A stretch of DNA of 51,327 bases from Saccharicrinis sp. (GTDB lineage: Bacteria > Bacteroidota > Bacteroidia > Bacteroidales > Marinilabiliaceae). Below the pieces are notes generated by a model, which saw only the letters and a list, made by a program, of their open reading frames with translations, did no database searches and was not told where the DNA came from. Made by a program: the position numbers and the translations under genes. Within the stretch, counting starts at the first letter, position 1. Every line of letters starts with the position of its first letter. The stretch covers positions 1 through 51,327 of the forward strand of contig JAGXIP010000134.1 in NCBI GenBank assembly GCA_024635585.1, written 5' to 3'. Positions 19,101 through 27,139 of this stretch are shown here, in pieces.

Positions 19101-20554
19101 AATCTAATTGTTATCCTTTTCCTGTACTTTTTACCGATTTAACCGAGTACACCAAACCAGGAACTCAGAAGTGGACATTTGGCGATAATCTGGATGGTTC
19201 TACTTTAAAAAATCCTCAGCACATCTATACCAAACCCGGCGATTACGATGTTTCGCTTATTGCCTATTCGGCCAATGGTTGTGCCGACACTTTAAGTCAA
19301 GCTAGTTTTATACGCGTTAAAGGTCCCTATGCCGAAATAGTACTGGCCGATACCGCTTGTTTTGGGAACGAAATACCATTTACAGTAAAAAACGAGAAAA
19401 ACTTAAACACCGTAGTTTGGGATTTTATAGATGGCAGTACTTCAACCGATTTGGAAACTGTACACAGATACTACCGTTCGGGCTATTTTACCCCCTCATT
19501 AATACTTAAATCAGACTCCAAATTTGCCTGTAATAAAATTATTACCGATACAATTTTTATCCGACAACCGGTAAAAGCAAAATTTGTCTATCAAAATGAT
19601 ACTAAAAACGGATGTATTCCTTTTAATATAGGTGTTGTCAATCAATCGGAAAATGCCGGGAAATACCAATGGCAAAGCGGCAACGGAATGGAGAGCTTGA
19701 CAGAAAATCCTTCGTTTATTTATGAAAACGATGGAATATATAATCTTGAACTTATTGCGCAGGACAATTTTGGTTGCAGCGATACGGTTGTGGATATTGT
19801 AACCACCTATCCCCTACCCACAGTTACCACCTCGCCCGACACCTTTGTTTGTGTGAACAAAAATATAATGCTATGGGCCAGCGGAGGGATAGCCTATCAG
19901 TGGAAACCCGCAACGCACCTTATAGATGCCAACCTTGACGCTCCAATTGCCAATCCGAAAACTAACACCACCTTTACGGTAAGGGTTACAGACGAAAATT
20001 CCTGCGTAAATGAGGATTCAGTTCACATTACCGTTCAGCAAAAGCCTGTTGTTGATGCTGTTGACACCACCATTATTATTGGCGAAACAGTTCAAATAAA
20101 TTTAATCCGTGATGATATTAAAAAATACGCGTGGCATAATTTGCCTGGAATATCGTGTACAGATTGTCCAAATCCAATTTTATTACCTTTGCAAAGCACC
20201 AATTATATCGTAAGCGTTACGGACACAAGTAATTGCTTTACAATAGATTACGAAGCTAAGGTACATGTAGAAAAAAAATACTCGATAGATGTTCCCACTG
20301 CTTTTACCCCAAATAATGATAACACAAACGATATAATTTACGTAAAGGGATGGGGATTAAAAAAGTTAATCTATTTTAGGGTGTTCAACCGCTTGGGTCA
20401 GATAGTGTTTGAAACGGACAACTTACAGAAAGGTTGGGACGGTAATTTTAGAGGCACCCCACAAATAGCCGATACTTATACCTACATTGTAAAAGTAATC
20501 ACCTACAAGGATGAGGTGTTAGAGAAAAAAGGTTCTATTAATTTATTAAGATAA
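16172..20554 (+). CDS. Large PKD-repeat adhesin with type IX (type B) C-terminal sorting domain
   Basis: 1460 residues. A signal peptide ends near PVKSQ; the ATG at 16205 would give a cleaner signal, so either start is possible. The body is a chain of about 14 PKD-like immunoglobulin-fold domains of some 80-95 residues each, marked by repeated WDFGDG-type motifs (variants WNFGDG, WTFGED, FYFDDGDS, WQSGNG) and paired Cys residues at the start of many repeats (GCAPLPVNF, CAPFDVNF, GCMPVKYQF, GCIPFNIGV). Residues about 1370-1460 are the gliding-motility-associated C-terminal domain: VPTAFTPNNDNTNDI, RVFNRLGQIVFE, KGWDGNFRG and a final GSINLLR. That domain directs export by the type IX system and attachment at the cell surface. 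It is four bases ahead of the receiver-pseudokinase gene, and its partner PorP/SprF is divergent. Confidence 0.95.
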   Translation: MIYKSGKSINNMYKYLQFLMLPFIITLSSFIPVKSQIIVSFTSEKQEGCAPLPVNFVNQSSDSDNNTYLWDFGNGNTSTFRNATHIYNTPGNYNVSLTVFDADKSEILVKNNFIRVYNLPSVSFTPDIPTEQCAPFDVNFMSDVSPSSPDGNYTWDFGDGIFSYDKNPVHSFNQPGVYNVTVIFSDENGCVAKATREELITVRKPTAIFQATDRYSCNGKLNTQFTNQSYGLGDLSYKWNFGDQQLSQSQNPQHAYIETGIYDVTLTVTDDLGCADSIAFIELIEIRNTIAGFTIDNDTVCPNTPIKFTNASVNNRSNTWNFGDGTSSAEISPTHIFTKPGDYVVELMVGNYECSSIATRLIHVEDVKVDFTISDNYACQVPVNITYSPTGDKMDNYTWTFGEDETSTEMIPTHTYPSTKELTDNKIQSYTTTLEVTTKYGCKAKVVKNDVLQIILPQIKITTDNPTSGCQPIDLNFGHTITYDTPLDQVTNITWKTDEETIGKENTFHRTYADVGKYKVYLSAETSLGCTASSTANILVGQKVQPEFTVKDKSVFCASEEVEFEDITNNAPIYDDITWDFGDGLQSEMGIPMHQYTDTGYMDVKLKVTHNGCISSVAKAKALFIKGPIAKYTRIQNCDSPYKADFSIDLIDADSYTFYFDDGDSIVNVGTNFSHTYSQKGRHTPVLKAQKSGNECFYSYHNNIIISDPIAIFDTTGTGPCANTTLLFDAGESQDASSFDFNGLYKKYLWDFGDKTTVQFTDEPITHKYNNNGTFIAQLVVQDRNNCTDTLRKEINIFKPLSKFTNDYVDGCMPVKYQFNNLSEHELPITRWDWDFGDGATSDQENPVHEYQAFGTYNVRLSLTNQKGCTSTMLLKNEIKVIDPHAAFIVSDADACINDSLFFWDRSKSNVTNFLWDFGDGNQSALRNPKHVYQSPGSYDVSLKIIDDHGCELKHTMPSYISIEKPPMAKFNSNENESNCYPFPVLFTDLTEYTKPGTQKWTFGDNLDGSTLKNPQHIYTKPGDYDVSLIAYSANGCADTLSQASFIRVKGPYAEIVLADTACFGNEIPFTVKNEKNLNTVVWDFIDGSTSTDLETVHRYYRSGYFTPSLILKSDSKFACNKIITDTIFIRQPVKAKFVYQNDTKNGCIPFNIGVVNQSENAGKYQWQSGNGMESLTENPSFIYENDGIYNLELIAQDNFGCSDTVVDIVTTYPLPTVTTSPDTFVCVNKNIMLWASGGIAYQWKPATHLIDANLDAPIANPKTNTTFTVRVTDENSCVNEDSVHITVQQKPVVDAVDTTIIIGETVQINLIRDDIKKYAWHNLPGISCTDCPNPILLPLQSTNYIVSVTDTSNCFTIDYEAKVHVEKKYSIDVPTAFTPNNDNTNDIIYVKGWGLKKLIYFRVFNRLGQIVFETDNLQKGWDGNFRGTPQIADTYTYIVKVITYKDEVLEKKGSINLLR

Positions 20555-20558
20555 GTAC

Positions 20559-21680
20559 ATGAACAACAGAGGCAGAATACTGGTGGTTGACGACAATCCT
20601 AAAAACATTCAGTTAATAGCAAATATAATAAGTGACAATGGATACGAGGTGGAGATTGCACTTGGAGGTAAAGAAGCATTACATTGGCTTGATGAGCAAT
20701 CATTCGATTTAATGTTGTTGGATATTATGATGCCCGAAAAAAACGGTTTCGAAGTTTGTGAGGCTGTCCGTAAAAATGCCGCTTTTGATATTATGCCCAT
20801 TATATATTTAACGGCCAAAAACGATAAAGAAAGCACTGTACATGGTTTTGCCGTTGGTGGACAAGACTTTATTTCAAAACCCTTCGATACTTTAGAACTA
20901 CTAGCAAGGGTAAGTACACATATCGAACTTAAAAAAAGCAAAGAAGCAGTGCTGAAAGCAAATTTGGTACTGGAACAAAAGGTGCAGGAGAGAACCCTAC
21001 AATTGGAAGAATCTAACAAGCACTTGCAGGCATTAACACAAACCAAAGACAAATTTTTATCTTTTATAGGTCGGGAAATAGCATCACCCTTAAACGATAT
21101 TAATATGGCGGTTACCCTAATTAAAAATTCCGCCGAATCGACGCGCATGTCAGAAATGATTGGTTTATTAGAACGCTCGGTAGTAAACCTTAGTTTAGTA
21201 GTAAAAATGGCCAGCCAAATTACCCAGATAAATAGCAAAGACAACATTGAATATCAGGATTTTTATCTTAATCGAGTTATTGAACACTTGATGATTCAAC
21301 AGGATGAACTGATAGAAAGTAAAAATCTGGATATCCAGTGTGATGTGGACGATATGATTACCCTAAAAGGCAACAAAGAATTAATAAAAAACTCTATTTT
21401 CGGAATTTTAGACGCAATTTTCAAACATAATGTCCCTAACTCTCGTATCAATATTAGATTTGACGAATCTTCGGAAAAAAAAGAGCTCATTATTTCTTTT
21501 AATCCTCATGGCTGGAACAATGCCGATAAGGATACCATGCCCGAAGAAACATTGCTCTATTTTTCATTTGCCGATATAGTAATGAATTTTCATCATGGGC
21601 AATTTGAAATAAAACAAGACTCCGAAGAATTAATGTCGTTTATATGGAATTTTGGATTGGAATCAAATACAAGTAATTAA
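20559..21680 (+). CDS. Receiver domain fused to a degenerate histidine kinase
   Basis: 373 residues in two parts. Residues 5-120 are a complete CheY-like receiver: acidic pair Asp11-Asp12, phospho-acceptor Asp55 in LLDIMMPE, Thr85 and Lys107. After a coiled-coil linker (about 125-165) comes a HisKA-like helix whose H-box reads FLSFIGREIASPLND: the phospho-acceptor His position is Arg172. The following ATPase-like region has no N-box Asn (SIFGILDAIFKHNV) and no DxGxG or GxGLGL motifs. It is therefore probably a phosphorylatable output protein with a dead kinase half, acting by binding or dimerisation. It begins four bases after the PKD adhesin stop, so it is very likely cotranscribed and may control or sense the surface system. 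The hybrid kinase at 23278 is a candidate phosphate donor. Confidence 0.85.
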   Translation: MNNRGRILVVDDNPKNIQLIANIISDNGYEVEIALGGKEALHWLDEQSFDLMLLDIMMPEKNGFEVCEAVRKNAAFDIMPIIYLTAKNDKESTVHGFAVGGQDFISKPFDTLELLARVSTHIELKKSKEAVLKANLVLEQKVQERTLQLEESNKHLQALTQTKDKFLSFIGREIASPLNDINMAVTLIKNSAESTRMSEMIGLLERSVVNLSLVVKMASQITQINSKDNIEYQDFYLNRVIEHLMIQQDELIESKNLDIQCDVDDMITLKGNKELIKNSIFGILDAIFKHNVPNSRINIRFDESSEKKELIISFNPHGWNNADKDTMPEETLLYFSFADIVMNFHHGQFEIKQDSEELMSFIWNFGLESNTSN

Positions 21681-21730
21681 AAATAAACAATTAACCTTTA
21701 AAAGAAAGGAAGATTTTTAACACATATTTT

Positions 21731-22624
21731 ATGAAAGGAAAAATAATTTTACCCGCAATTACTGCACTTGTCCTACTATTGAATGCCTGTAACGGATGTA
21801 GCAATACCAGTCAAAATGCAGCAACGGAACCAGCCTTAGATTTTGAATCCATTAACGTTATCGATTCGATTGATGCAATTTTTTATGCTTTGCCCTCGCC
21901 CGAAGAAATTATTACATACATAAACGATAACAAAGTTGTTTTTAATGCCAGTTTGATGCACAACTACAAAGAGGCAAAACTTTATGAGGGTTATGAAAAA
22001 AAGGCCATTGCATGTGGCGTATATTTTGCCGACTTGGCCTATATTTCGGCATTTAACAAATCCGATTTTTCGGGCGAATACCTGTCAACGATTGATTATC
22101 TTTTAAAAGAATTAAACATCAACCCCAACTTTACGAAAGAACAACAAAAAAGAATTATAAATGCGTCTGTAGTACCCGACTCAATATATGCCGTTTCGCG
22201 CGAATTGTACGACACCGTTATCAGTTACCTTCAGGAATACGATCAGGGAAAAACGTTATCCTTACTATCGGCTGGAGCTTTTGTGGAGAGTTTATATATA
22301 ACCACAAGCTTACATAACGACTTTGACAAACAAAAAGAAGCCATAGACCGCATTGCCGAGCAAAAACTATTGTTTGAAGACATATTTACCATGGTTAATA
22401 CCTACCAAACTGATGCGGCACTTAACGATTTAATCAATGATTTAAACGTACTCAAAAAATCATATGATGACCTAAATGTTAATTTTGGAGGTGGCGAAGC
22501 CAATTTGCAGCCCAATGGGACTTTGCACATCGAAAGTAAAAATGACATTACCTTATCCGAAGAAAATTATTTTATATTCTCCGATAATATAAAAGATTTC
22601 AGAACAAGGATGATTAGGCAGTAA
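21731..22624 (+). CDS. Lipoprotein of unknown function
   Basis: 297 residues with a signal peptide and lipobox LLNAC (Cys20), followed by another Cys pair (NGCSN). The mature protein is mostly alpha-helical and acidic, with a conserved-looking core CGVYFADLAYISAFNKSDFSG and LLSAGAFVESLYITTSL; the pattern recalls a Bacteroidota-specific lipoprotein family of unknown role. The C terminus has a short Gly/Asn-rich turn then a strand. A Shine-Dalgarno-like AAAGGAAG lies about 15 bases upstream. It is 50 bases after the receiver-pseudokinase and probably in the same operon as the PKD adhesin. I cannot assign a function. Confidence 0.8.
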   Translation: MKGKIILPAITALVLLLNACNGCSNTSQNAATEPALDFESINVIDSIDAIFYALPSPEEIITYINDNKVVFNASLMHNYKEAKLYEGYEKKAIACGVYFADLAYISAFNKSDFSGEYLSTIDYLLKELNINPNFTKEQQKRIINASVVPDSIYAVSRELYDTVISYLQEYDQGKTLSLLSAGAFVESLYITTSLHNDFDKQKEAIDRIAEQKLLFEDIFTMVNTYQTDAALNDLINDLNVLKKSYDDLNVNFGGGEANLQPNGTLHIESKNDITLSEENYFIFSDNIKDFRTRMIRQ

Positions 22625-22807
22625 AGAAGTTAGATAAAAGATGGTAGTTGTTAGCTAATAGCGAATGGCAGCTTAGAATTAACAATTCAATTTTAAAAAA
22701 TAAAGCGTCATTTCCTTTAACTTATCAATGATATTAACTATATTCCAGTCCTTAGGAGTTGAATATAAATATAGTTAAAGTACAAACCCTGTCATCATTT
22801 TAAACCA
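22625..22807. other. Spacer with degenerate repeat words
   Basis: After the lipoprotein stop there is a tract of TTAGATAAAAGAT / TTAGCTAATAGC-like words (about 22628-22680), then AT-rich sequence. No gene or clear promoter box is seen. Confidence 0.4.
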
Positions 22808-23236
22808 ATGAAGAAAAAATACTTCTGGATAATACTCATTGGCATCATCAGCTTTGCTGGAGCTTTAACCTATGCCAACGACTGCTCCAACACCTATAAA
22901 AAATGCAAATCGCCCGATAAATCGTACACGCTAAGTACCTCCTCCCGATCCATAAAATTGCGAAGGGGCAAAAAAGTGGCGGTAATGCTCAATGTTTTCG
23001 GTGGTAAGGAATATTTTTTCTCAACCTATTCAAAACCCAAAGTGGGTGTATTACAATTTAAAATTATCAGTCCAACAAACCATAAGGTATTGTACGATAA
23101 TGCAGCCGAAGGTCTTTGCGACTCTAAAGTATTTAAGGTAGATAACACACAAAAACTCTTAATTGAAGTATCGGCACCCAATTGGCAAAGTGCAAACACG
23201 TACGAATGTGCAGGCTTTAAAATTGCTTATAAATAA
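22808..23236 (+). CDS. Small secreted beta-rich protein (paralogue of the 9509 gene)
   Basis: 142 residues with a signal peptide ending about TYAN (residue 24). The mature domain is basic, unlike its acidic-tailed paralogue at 9509-10012, but aligns through the whole domain: C-x-x-x-x-K then P-x-DKxY and RS-x-K near the N terminus, FGGKEYFFSTYSKPK, YDNAAEG, LLIEVSAPNW and CAGFKIAYK. The pattern is a single beta-sandwich with one or two disulfides. It lies between the lipoprotein and the hybrid kinase gene (41 bases before the latter). Function unknown; a secreted binding domain acting with the surface adhesin or as ligand of the neighbouring kinase is conjecture. Confidence 0.8.
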   Translation: MKKKYFWIILIGIISFAGALTYANDCSNTYKKCKSPDKSYTLSTSSRSIKLRRGKKVAVMLNVFGGKEYFFSTYSKPKVGVLQFKIISPTNHKVLYDNAAEGLCDSKVFKVDNTQKLLIEVSAPNWQSANTYECAGFKIAYK

Positions 23237-23277
23237 TTATTCTGCAACTAATTTATCATTGTCACGTATGATTACCC

Positions 23278-25962
23278 ATGTGGAACAAGCGTCAAATAAA
23301 CCATAAAGAAGAGCTGGATTTGAGTTTTGAAATTTTCAACTCATCCGATATGGCCTTTGTGGCCTATGATAAAAATGGAGTAATACATGCGGTAAACACC
23401 CAGCTTTGTTTATACGCCGAACTCAGTAAGAAAGAATTGGTGGGTAGCCAAATTAATGAAGTGCTCAACTTTTACGACAGTTCCAGCGGCAAAAAAATTC
23501 ATTTCTCATCCCTTTCGCAACACGAACAAGCCAACATAAAAAACAAAGTAAAAAATAAGGTGAACTATTTTGCCTTCATATCCGAAAAAGGAGTTGAATA
23601 CAAAGTATCGGTGCAATTAGATGAAGCACAGGACAGTAACACTGGATTTTCGGGCTATTTGTTAAGTATTAAAAACCAAACCAACCATTTCTCTTCCTAC
23701 TCTGACAATGCGGATACGGAATATATGCTGTCACTGGCCACAAAAAACGGTAAAATTGCCAGTTGGAAATACGACCTTAGCACGCAGCAATTTAAAATAG
23801 ACCCATTTTTTGAAACCATTATCGAAACCTCCAATACGGACACACAACACCTTGACCTATCGTGGCTGATCAATTACATCCATCCCTCGCAAAAAGAAAA
23901 AGCTGAAAAAGATTTTACCGATTTTATTAGTGGGAAGAATGCTACTTATGAATCAACCTTTAGAATTGAATTAGATACGGAAAAACATAAATGGATTTTA
24001 AGTACAGGCATTTTTTCGGAATGGGACATTGATGGCAACCCCGTAAGCATGGTAGGCTACTTTCAGGATGTTACCGAAAGTAAAAACCGAGAGATAAAAA
24101 TTCTGAAGCAGCAATCTTTACTTAAGGCCACTATTGAATCGACAACCTCTGGCATTATTGTTATCAACAGCAACAATCAAGTGGTGCTTAAAAATAAAAA
24201 TCTACACACATTATGGAAAATATCAGAAGACCGTCCTTTGCTGACAAAGGCTGATTTTGAATTTCTAATAAATGAAAAAACATGTAATAGTTGTTTGTTC
24301 CGACAATTAAAAAATGAAAAAGTAGATATAATCGACAACCAGGTAAACTCCGAAATTTTATTAAAAGATGGAAGGTATCTCGATTGCTTTTCGGGTCCTC
24401 AGATGATGGATGATAAAATTATAGGGCGCATTTGGAGTTTCAGGGATATTACAGTACGTAAAATATCGGAGATTGAACTCCATAGAGCCAAGGAACTAGC
24501 CGAAACAGCCAATAAAACAAAAAGCTCTTTCCTGGCCAATATGAGTCACGAAATACGTACACCATTAAATGCCATACTGGGTTTTTCGGAAATATTAGAG
24601 AAAAAAATATCGGACAAAAATTTGCTTAATTACCTTTCGTCCATAACTAAAAGTGGAAAAACACTATTAGCCTTGCTTAACGAGATATTGGACTTATCGA
24701 AAATTGAAGCGGGAAAACTAAAGCTACAGCTAACGGAAGTAAACATTAAAGATTTGATTACAGAAACCTGCAAAATATTTCAAGTGCAGGCTCAGGAAAA
24801 AGGTTTGGTATTTGAAACCATTGAAAAATATCCCACACCAAAAACTATATTAATCGATGATATACGCTTAAAACAAGTGCTTATCAACGTAATAGGTAAT
24901 GCAATTAAATTTACATCCTCCGGCTTTATTCAGGTGACTTATCAAATAGATAAGTTAAGCGACAATTCAAACAGCCTGATGATATCTGTAAGCGATTCGG
25001 GTATTGGAATAGAAGCAGATCAATTGGATGTTATTTTTGACGACTTTAGGCAACGCGACGATCAGGACAATAGGTTGTTTGAGGGTACAGGGTTGGGTCT
25101 TGCTATTAGCAATAGGCTGGTTAACCTTATGGGCGGTCATATTCATGTAAAAAGCAAAAAAAATGAGGGTAGTATTTTTTCCATCAGAATACCCAACATT
25201 AGCATTGCAGATAGTGAAACCGAATTGCCCAAAGAAGTACAATTCGACACCAATAGAATTGAGTTTTATCCCTCCAAGATACTATTGGTGGACGACAGAG
25301 AGATGGATAGACAGGTAATAAAAGGGCTTTTAATACCTTATAAATTTGAAATGTATGAAGCCGAAAATGGAATGCAAGCTATTGAAATGGTAAAAGAAAT
25401 TAAGCCCGACCTAATTATCATGGACATAAAAATGCCCGTTATGGGTGGACATGAAGCGTTGCATATATTAAAGTCGGATAGCAATTTAAAACACATTCCT
25501 GTTATTGCGCTCACCGCAACTTCCGATGTGAAAAATTTAAATGCTTTTTGTTTCTCCATATCTAAGCCAGTTGACCTAAGCGAATTGCTTATTGTTTTAT
25601 CGTGGCATCTTAAACACAAAAAAACCAAACCTATAGCCAATAAGCATTTATCTATAAAATTCGAAATTAAGCCTCCGCACACCGAGGAAGCCATATACAA
25701 TGAGATTAAACAATCGGTACTACCTTTAATACATGAGATAAAAGAACTGCACTCTTCATTAAAAATAAAGCAACTTATTAAAAATCTGGAGCATACCGCG
25801 CAGCAGTTCAATTTGGACTACCTAACAACTATAGCCGACGACATATCGCAAAATTCGAACAACTTTGATATTGAAGGAATTGACAAAAATTTAGATACAG
25901 TGCGTGAATTTTGTGAGATAATTGAGCGTGCGTGCTATAATAAAACCTTAAACGGAAATTAA
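23278..25962 (+). CDS. Hybrid sensor histidine kinase with PAS domains and receiver
   Basis: 894 residues, no membrane segment, so probably cytoplasmic. N-terminal PAS domain (about 18-130, NSSDMAFVAYDKNGVIHAV), a second PAS/PAC (about 150-270, ending GYFQDVTESK), a third PAS (about 278-395, TTSGIIVINSNNQVVL, ending SFRDITVRK). Then HisKA with phospho-acceptor His424 in MSHEIRTPLNAILGF, an ATPase domain with N-box NVIGNAIKFTSSG, DSGIGI and GTGLGLAISN, a receiver with Asp716 in IIMDIKMP and Lys in SISKPVD, and a helical C-terminal extension of about 100 residues. The extension may be an Hpt-like or dimerising bundle, but no Hpt His motif is obvious. All kinase motifs are intact. Its closeness to the receiver-pseudokinase suggests a linked phosphorelay (inference). 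Confidence 0.92.
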   Translation: MWNKRQINHKEELDLSFEIFNSSDMAFVAYDKNGVIHAVNTQLCLYAELSKKELVGSQINEVLNFYDSSSGKKIHFSSLSQHEQANIKNKVKNKVNYFAFISEKGVEYKVSVQLDEAQDSNTGFSGYLLSIKNQTNHFSSYSDNADTEYMLSLATKNGKIASWKYDLSTQQFKIDPFFETIIETSNTDTQHLDLSWLINYIHPSQKEKAEKDFTDFISGKNATYESTFRIELDTEKHKWILSTGIFSEWDIDGNPVSMVGYFQDVTESKNREIKILKQQSLLKATIESTTSGIIVINSNNQVVLKNKNLHTLWKISEDRPLLTKADFEFLINEKTCNSCLFRQLKNEKVDIIDNQVNSEILLKDGRYLDCFSGPQMMDDKIIGRIWSFRDITVRKISEIELHRAKELAETANKTKSSFLANMSHEIRTPLNAILGFSEILEKKISDKNLLNYLSSITKSGKTLLALLNEILDLSKIEAGKLKLQLTEVNIKDLITETCKIFQVQAQEKGLVFETIEKYPTPKTILIDDIRLKQVLINVIGNAIKFTSSGFIQVTYQIDKLSDNSNSLMISVSDSGIGIEADQLDVIFDDFRQRDDQDNRLFEGTGLGLAISNRLVNLMGGHIHVKSKKNEGSIFSIRIPNISIADSETELPKEVQFDTNRIEFYPSKILLVDDREMDRQVIKGLLIPYKFEMYEAENGMQAIEMVKEIKPDLIIMDIKMPVMGGHEALHILKSDSNLKHIPVIALTATSDVKNLNAFCFSISKPVDLSELLIVLSWHLKHKKTKPIANKHLSIKFEIKPPHTEEAIYNEIKQSVLPLIHEIKELHSSLKIKQLIKNLEHTAQQFNLDYLTTIADDISQNSNNFDIEGIDKNLDTVREFCEIIERACYNKTLNGN

Positions 25963-26033
25963 TTAAGATATTGTTTTCGACTTAACCATAGCAACATATT
26001 TTTTTTATACTTTTATAGCCTATAAATGTAGAT

Positions 26034-27131
26034 ATGAGTGACTTTTTAATAAAACTACTTATCCCATTTGCCGGGCTTCTTTCGTTTGCTATCACATTTT
26101 TTTCGATACCCACTATTTTGCGGGTTGCCGAGTCGAAGAATCTGTTTGCTGAACCCAATAAAAGAACGGTACATAAAACAAGGGTTCCTACCTTGGGCGG
26201 GTTAGCTATTTTTTTAAGTTTTTTATTTACCTACTCCCTTTTTTCCGACTGGTTTAGCTTTACGCAGATTCCATTTTTGATTCCTGCTTTGCTCATTATT
26301 TTTTCTATCGGTATTAAGGACGACATCATGATTACAGCACCCATGATAAAGTTATTTGGGCAAATCATGGCGGCTTTTATTATTGTTGGCTGGGGGGATC
26401 TTCGAATCACCTCTTTCCACGGATTTTTTGGGCTGGAACCCAATTACCTTGCAAGTATAACTATTACTGTGTTGCTTTTTGTTTTTATTTTAAACGGATT
26501 TAATTTAATCGATGGCATCGACGGTTTGGCCTCCATAACGGGTATGATTTCGATCACGTCTTTTTCTATTTGGTTCTATATTAATGGAAACTATCATATC
26601 CCGGTGTTTTCTGCAGCACTTATAGGTGCCTTATTGGCTTTTTCCTATTTCAATGTTTTTGCCAAACGGCAAAAAATATTTATGGGCGATACGGGCTCTC
26701 TCCTACTCGGATTTTTGTTGGCCGTTGTAGCTATTAAGTTTGCCGAGTTCAACAAACCCATCCATGCCATTGACCTGAAATACCAGATGACCTCGGCACC
26801 CGCTGTTGTATTGGGCGTTTTAATTGTTCCGGTAATTGATACCCTACGTGTTTTTATTTTTCGGCTATCCAGGGGCAACTCACCCTTTGCAGCCGATAAA
26901 AACCATATTCATCATCGAATGCTTACCCTCGGATTCACACATGTACAAATAACACTCATTATAGGCGCCATCAATGTTGGTTTTGTTGTGCTCGCTTTTA
27001 GTTTACGCAACCTGGGTACCCTCCGTTTATCGTTGCTAATTTTAGCATTAGGAATGAGCTGTGCATATCTGCCTGCTTTTTTTATTAGCCGCAAAAAAAA
27101 GAAGATACTACAATCGAAAAATAATTCTTAA
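26034..27131 (+). CDS. WecA/TagO-like undecaprenyl-phosphate sugar-1-phosphate transferase
   Basis: A 365-residue polytopic membrane protein of glycosyltransferase family 4 (MraY/WecA/TagO). It transfers a HexNAc-1-phosphate from UDP-sugar to undecaprenyl phosphate, starting synthesis of a surface glycan. Seen: about ten hydrophobic spans; the early loop RTVHKTRVPTLGG; the Asp-rich loop GIKDDIMI; the catalytic NGFNLIDGIDGLASI; MGDTGSLLLGF; and the family HxHH-type loop DKNHIHHRMLTLGFTH, which marks the WecA/TagO rather than the MraY branch. It is eight bases ahead of the EamA transporter gene. No flippase or polymerase is adjacent, but nucleotide-sugar genes lie at 45-51 kb. Confidence 0.92.
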   Translation: MSDFLIKLLIPFAGLLSFAITFFSIPTILRVAESKNLFAEPNKRTVHKTRVPTLGGLAIFLSFLFTYSLFSDWFSFTQIPFLIPALLIIFSIGIKDDIMITAPMIKLFGQIMAAFIIVGWGDLRITSFHGFFGLEPNYLASITITVLLFVFILNGFNLIDGIDGLASITGMISITSFSIWFYINGNYHIPVFSAALIGALLAFSYFNVFAKRQKIFMGDTGSLLLGFLLAVVAIKFAEFNKPIHAIDLKYQMTSAPAVVLGVLIVPVIDTLRVFIFRLSRGNSPFAADKNHIHHRMLTLGFTHVQITLIIGAINVGFVVLAFSLRNLGTLRLSLLILALGMSCAYLPAFFISRKKKKILQSKNNS

Positions 27132-27139
27132 ACGGACAC

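Noticed and set aside
20609-21247. Minus-strand 212-residue ORF opposite the receiver-pseudokinase gene
   Set aside because: Ser/Leu-rich shadow of a clear receiver domain frame.
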